Source: Arsenicicoccus piscis (GTDB lineage Bacteria; Actinomycetota; Actinomycetes; Actinomycetales; Dermatophilaceae). From it: 64,000 nt of DNA. The stretch covers positions 310,001-374,000 of the forward strand of contig NZ_JAKZHV010000001.1 in NCBI RefSeq assembly GCF_022568835.1, given 5' to 3'. The position numbers and the translations under genes are program-made. Position 1 is the stretch's first letter; each line of letters opens with the position of its first letter. The notes beneath the pieces were generated by a model. That model saw only the letters and a list, made by a program, of their open reading frames with translations. It was not told where the DNA came from and searched no databases. Shown here piece by piece: positions 61,031 through 64,000 of this stretch.

Positions 61031-62863
61031 TCAGGTCGCGCGCAACGGCAGGGTCAGCTGGTCGGCAGCGCCGTCGCGGACCACGAGCGGGATGCCCCAG
61101 TCCTGCTGGTAGAGATGGCAGGCGGCGTGCTCGGGCACCTCACCGGTGTCCGGGTCCCCGTCGCAGGCGGCCGCACGGACACTGATGTGCAGGACGCCGT
61201 CACCGACTGCGGGGTCCACGACGAGGGTCCGCCGCAGACCGACCTCGGTGCCGGCACCCTCGCGCAGGAGCGCCTCCGGGGTGGCGGACACCATCAGCTG
61301 GGTCGGGTCGCCCCAGCGCAGGTCGAGCTTCTGGCCGGTGGGCGGCCGGAAGTCGATCTGCAGCCGCAGCTCTCCAGGCGCCACCTCGGTCGCCGGCCGA
61401 TGGGTGGCGTGCCGCGCCCCTTCGACCCGAGAGCCCTGGTCGGGCAACGCGATCCGCACGACGCGGTGCGCCGCGGACTCGACCACCAGGAGGGTGCCGT
61501 CGTGCGGGTCGACCAGCACGTCGCTCGGCTCCGCGAGACCGGTCGCCGCCGTGCGCACCGTCTCGGTCGCAGGGTCGTAGACCCGGATCGCTCCGTTGTA
61601 GGTGTCCGCGATCGCCACCCGCCCGTCCGGCAGCACCCCGACCCCCAACGGGTGCTGGAGCAGGGCGTCCGCCGCTGGACCGTCCACGTGACCGAAGTCG
61701 AAGAGACCTCGGCCCACGACGGCGCGCACCTCGACCGTGCCGCCCTCCGCCGTCGTGACCGAGCGCAGGGCCGAGGTCTCGGAGTCGGCGAGCCACAGCG
61801 TGCCGTCGTCTCCGACGGCCAGCCCCGAGGTCTGGGCGAACCACGCCTGGGAGCCTGCGCCGTCACGGATCCCCTCCGCGGACGTGCCGGCGAGCACTGA
61901 CAACGAGTCGGCAGGAGAGTCGTTGTCCGACAACGAGTCCAACTGACCCAGCTCGAGCGCCCACAGCTGGTGGACACCCGCCATCGCGATGACGAGCCGC
62001 CCCTCCCACCAGGCCACGTCCCAGGGTGTCGACAGGTCCTGTGCGAGAGCGGGGCCGCCGCCGGACCGCTCGCGCAGCTGCTGGCCGGTGCCCGCAAGGA
62101 CTCGAACCTGCTTGTCCCCCAACGAGATCCCGTAGACCTGGTGGCGCTCGGCGTCGGCCACGACAACCTCATATCCGACCCGGGCCGCCACCTCAACGGG
62201 CAGCAGGCACAGCCCCTGCGGCTCGCCGAACCCGCCGATCCGATCCCGCTCGGTCTCGAGATCGCTCTCCAGCCAAGCGATCTCGCCGTGCGCCGTGTCG
62301 GAGACGAGGAACGAGCCGTCGGGGAGGGCTACGAGCTTGCCGGGGAAGCGCAGCGGCGTCTCCGCAGGGGTCGGCGCCACGAATGGGCCGGACCCCCGGT
62401 GCAGCGTCCCCTTGGCCTCGTGCTCGGCGACGAGCTCCTCGACGAGAGAGGTGAGTCCGTGGGCGTGGCCCTCACCGGACATGCTCGCGACGATGTAGCC
62501 CTCCGGGTCGATGACGACCAGTGTCGGCCACGCGCGGGCGGTGTAGGCCTGCCAGGTGACCAGGTCGGGGTCGTCCAGCACCGGGTGGTGCACGGCGTAG
62601 CGCTCGACCGCGGCGGCCAGCGCGTCCGGGTCGGCCTCGTGGAGGAACTTCGGCGAGTGCACGCCGACGATCACCAGCTCGTCGGCGAATCTCTCCTCCA
62701 CGGGCCGCAGCTCGTCCAGGACGTGCAGGCAGTTCACGCAGCAGAAGGTCCAGAAGTCGAGGACGACGACCTTGCCGCGCAGGTCGGCGAGGCGCACCTC
62801 GGCGCCGCCGGTGTTGAGCCAGCCGCGGCCGACGAGCTCGGGGGCGCGTAGTCGAGCCGCCAC
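61031..62863 (-). CDS. Thioredoxin-like / NHL-repeat protein (NHLRC2-like)
   Basis: A 610-residue protein. Residues 1-150 are a TlpA-type thioredoxin fold with VVLDFWTFCCVNCLHVLDEL: the active-site pair is CVNC with an extra preceding Cys. Residues 165-500 hold NHL-type beta-propeller blades (RFPGKLVALPDGSFLVSDT, LGVGVLPDGRVAIADTYNG, PSDVLVDPHDGTLLVVE). A C-terminal beta domain ends in QDWGIPLVVRDG. There is no signal peptide, so it is cytoplasmic. The redox role is inferred from the fold. The GTG start is 3 bp after the cupin stop, so the two are co-transcribed. Confidence 0.9.
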   Translation of the reverse strand: MAARLRAPELVGRGWLNTGGAEVRLADLRGKVVVLDFWTFCCVNCLHVLDELRPVEERFADELVIVGVHSPKFLHEADPDALAAAVERYAVHHPVLDDPDLVTWQAYTARAWPTLVVIDPEGYIVASMSGEGHAHGLTSLVEELVAEHEAKGTLHRGSGPFVAPTPAETPLRFPGKLVALPDGSFLVSDTAHGEIAWLESDLETERDRIGGFGEPQGLCLLPVEVAARVGYEVVVADAERHQVYGISLGDKQVRVLAGTGQQLRERSGGGPALAQDLSTPWDVAWWEGRLVIAMAGVHQLWALELGQLDSLSDNDSPADSLSVLAGTSAEGIRDGAGSQAWFAQTSGLAVGDDGTLWLADSETSALRSVTTAEGGTVEVRAVVGRGLFDFGHVDGPAADALLQHPLGVGVLPDGRVAIADTYNGAIRVYDPATETVRTAATGLAEPSDVLVDPHDGTLLVVESAAHRVVRIALPDQGSRVEGARHATHRPATEVAPGELRLQIDFRPPTGQKLDLRWGDPTQLMVSATPEALLREGAGTEVGLRRTLVVDPAVGDGVLHISVRAAACDGDPDTGEVPEHAACHLYQQDWGIPLVVRDGAADQLTLPLRAT

Positions 62864-62866
62864 CGG

Positions 62867-63343
62867 TCAGGCGTGCTGGTCGCCGGCGCCCTGCGGGGGC
62901 TGCACGGAGTAGGCCGGCGGCTCGTCGGAGCCGTCCTCCTCGTCCCGCTCCGCGTCCGCAGCGGTCGCCTGCACGATGCCCTGCGCGTGGTGCACCGGCG
63001 CGTAGACCGTGTAGAGACGCAGCGGCTCGTCACCGGTGTTGATGACGTCGTGCCACACCCCGGCGGGCACCTGGATCGACCAGTCGTCGGCGACGTCCTG
63101 CTGGAAGTCGAGGTCGTCCTTGCTGGGGCCCATCACGCAGCGACCCCGCCCCGCCTCGAGGCGCAGGAACTGGTCGGTCTCGGGGTGCACCTCCAGCCCG
63201 ATGGACTCGCCGACGGGGATGGACATGAGGGTCACCTGCAGGTAGCGGCCGGTCCAGGCCACCGTGCGGTAGGTGGTGTTGTCGAGCGTCGCGGCCTCGA
63301 TGTCGAAGGCGTTGGGGCGCGGGCCCGGGTCGGTCACGGTCAT
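62867..63343 (-). CDS. Cupin-domain protein
   Basis: A 158-residue protein whose ATG overlaps the stop of the CtaG-like gene (ATGA), with GGAAGGA upstream. The core cupin motifs are visible: GLEVHPETDQFLRLEAGRGRCVMG and IQVPAGVWHDVINTGDEPLRLYTVYAP, with His/Glu/His metal ligands. An acidic, Pro/Gln-rich tail ends the protein. It resembles mannose-6-phosphate-isomerase-like cupins of unknown function. Confidence 0.88.
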   Translation of the reverse strand: MTVTDPGPRPNAFDIEAATLDNTTYRTVAWTGRYLQVTLMSIPVGESIGLEVHPETDQFLRLEAGRGRCVMGPSKDDLDFQQDVADDWSIQVPAGVWHDVINTGDEPLRLYTVYAPVHHAQGIVQATAADAERDEEDGSDEPPAYSVQPPQGAGDQHA

Positions 63344-64000
63344 GGGAGGTCCTTCCTCGTGGTGGATCGGTGGTCGTGCTGAGCGAGCCGGTTGAGCCGC
63401 TCGTTGTAGGCGCGCAGCTCGGCGTCGTCGTCGCGGTCGGCGGCCCGGTCCTTGCGGCGCGCCTCGGCGGTGTCCTCGCGCATCCAGCTGGCGGTGACCA
63501 GCAGGGCGAGGGCGAGGGTCGGGAGCTCGGCGATGCCCCAGGTGATGCCGCCACCGAGCTTCTGGTCGGCGAGCGGGTCGGGCACGTAGGGCAGCGACAT
63601 CTCGGGGAAGAAGCTGGCAGCCAGCAGGTCCTCGCCGGACATCAGCGCGATGCCGAACCACGCGTGGAAGCCGAGCGTCGCGACCAGGATGATCAGGCGC
63701 ATCACGCCGGGCCACTTGCGCGGTCCCGGGTCGATGCCGCACAGCACCCAGGCGAAGCCGTAGCCCGCGAGCAGGAAGTGCACGACCATCAGCACGTGCC
63801 CGGTGTGCGTGCGCAGCGCCAGCTCGAACAGTCCGGAGTAGTAGAACAGGATCAGGCTGGCGAAGAAGTTGATGGCCGCGACGATCGGGTTCGCCCAGAA
63901 CTGCAGCCAGCGCGAGTGCAGGCAGGCGAGCAGCAGCTCGCGCCAGCCGAAGCTGCCGTCCGTGCGCGCCTTCAGCACCCGCAGGGCGAGCGTCGACGGC
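63340..64000 (-). CDS. Cytochrome c oxidase assembly protein (caa3-type CtaG family), N-terminus beyond window
   Basis: About 220 C-terminal residues are present; the frame stays open through the right edge (PSTLALRVLKART...), so the gene is truncated by the window. Several helices are visible: NPIVAAINFFASLILFYYSGLF, VLMVVHFLLAGYGFAWVL, VMRLIILVATLGFHAWFGIAL and TWGIAELPTLALALLVTASW. HFLLAGYGF and GFHAWFG hold His residues typical of the family, which helps copper insertion into haem-copper oxidases. A charged tail (ARRKDRAADRDDDAEL) ends the protein. Confidence 0.88.
   Translation of the reverse strand, partial: PSTLALRVLKARTDGSFGWRELLLACLHSRWLQFWANPIVAAINFFASLILFYYSGLFELALRTHTGHVLMVVHFLLAGYGFAWVLCGIDPGPRKWPGVMRLIILVATLGFHAWFGIALMSGEDLLAASFFPEMSLPYVPDPLADQKLGGGITWGIAELPTLALALLVTASWMREDTAEARRKDRAADRDDDAELRAYNERLNRLAQHDHRSTTRKDLP

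Noticed and set aside
1-64000. Prophage, transposase or integrase genes
   Set aside because: None of the supported genes belongs to such families; the only mobile-like signals are the short palindromic and tandem intergenic repeats.

Overview
The window is very GC-rich DNA with dense, mostly minus-strand operons whose stop and start codons often overlap as ATGA or GTGA. It is an actinobacterial chromosome segment. GTP-dependent PEP carboxykinase, an LprG-type lipoprotein, LytR-CpsA-Psr and GT39 envelope genes, a CC/CxxC-type APS reductase and a DUF6458 protein fit Actinomycetota. My guess is Micrococcales, perhaps the Intrasporangiaceae/Dermatophilaceae, but nothing here fixes the genus.

Layout. 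1-9.2 kb: one giant minus-strand secreted repeat protein that continues past the left edge. 9.5-13.3 kb: an operon of LprG-like lipoprotein, drug-type MFS transporter (frameshifted) and cytochrome P450. 13.4-15.2 kb: tRNA-Arg, a palindromic repeat patch and two 5'-truncated remnants (arginase family, LacI family). 15.5-18.6 kb: pckG facing a secreted metallophosphoesterase. 18.8-25.6 kb: an envelope-sugar locus with a Gly-rich membrane protein, an OmpR-type response regulator, a histidine kinase, a GT39 glycosyltransferase and a GT2-GtrA fusion. 25.6-30.4 kb: acyl-CoA dehydrogenase, two tRNA-Ser, an LCP protein, a cold-shock protein with a structured leader, and two YtxH-like proteins. 30.5-36.5 kb: cysK-cysE, a large membrane Fe-S oxidoreductase, a universal stress protein, a frameshifted dcd and tRNA-Gly. 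36.7-41.2 kb: a GGDEF/EAL protein and an acyl-CoA dehydrogenase with an operator-like palindrome. 41.2-41.6 kb: a cluster of short intergenic repeats. 41.6-48.0 kb: an assimilatory sulfate reduction operon (sulfite reductase, zinc-ribbon protein, cysH, cysC, cysD, cysN, CbiX-like chelatase). 48.2-59.1 kb: a nine-gene co-directional operon. 59.1-64 kb: PPK2, a DUF6458 protein, a thioredoxin-NHL protein, a cupin and a CtaG-type protein cut by the right edge.

The most interesting system is the 48.2-59.1 kb operon. It encodes a hydantoinase-type amidohydrolase, a divergent urocanase, a DUF917 protein, an M20 N-carbamoyl amino-acid hydrolase, a histidine-ammonia-lyase homologue lacking the Ala-Ser-Gly triad that forms the MIO cofactor, and a complete quaternary-amine ABC importer. 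Together these match, step for step, uptake and breakdown of ergothioneine or an S-methylated form: trimethylamine elimination, hydration of (S-methyl)thiourocanate, removal of sulfur from the thiohydantoin, ring opening of hydantoin propionate, and release of glutamate from N-carbamoylglutamate. This is an inference from gene families and motifs. The operon lies directly upstream of, and in the same direction as, the sulfate assimilation operon.

Four genes (MFS transporter, metallophosphoesterase, dcd, cysD) carry apparent frameshifts. Because dcd and cysD are housekeeping genes, residual sequencing indels are at least as likely as true gene loss.
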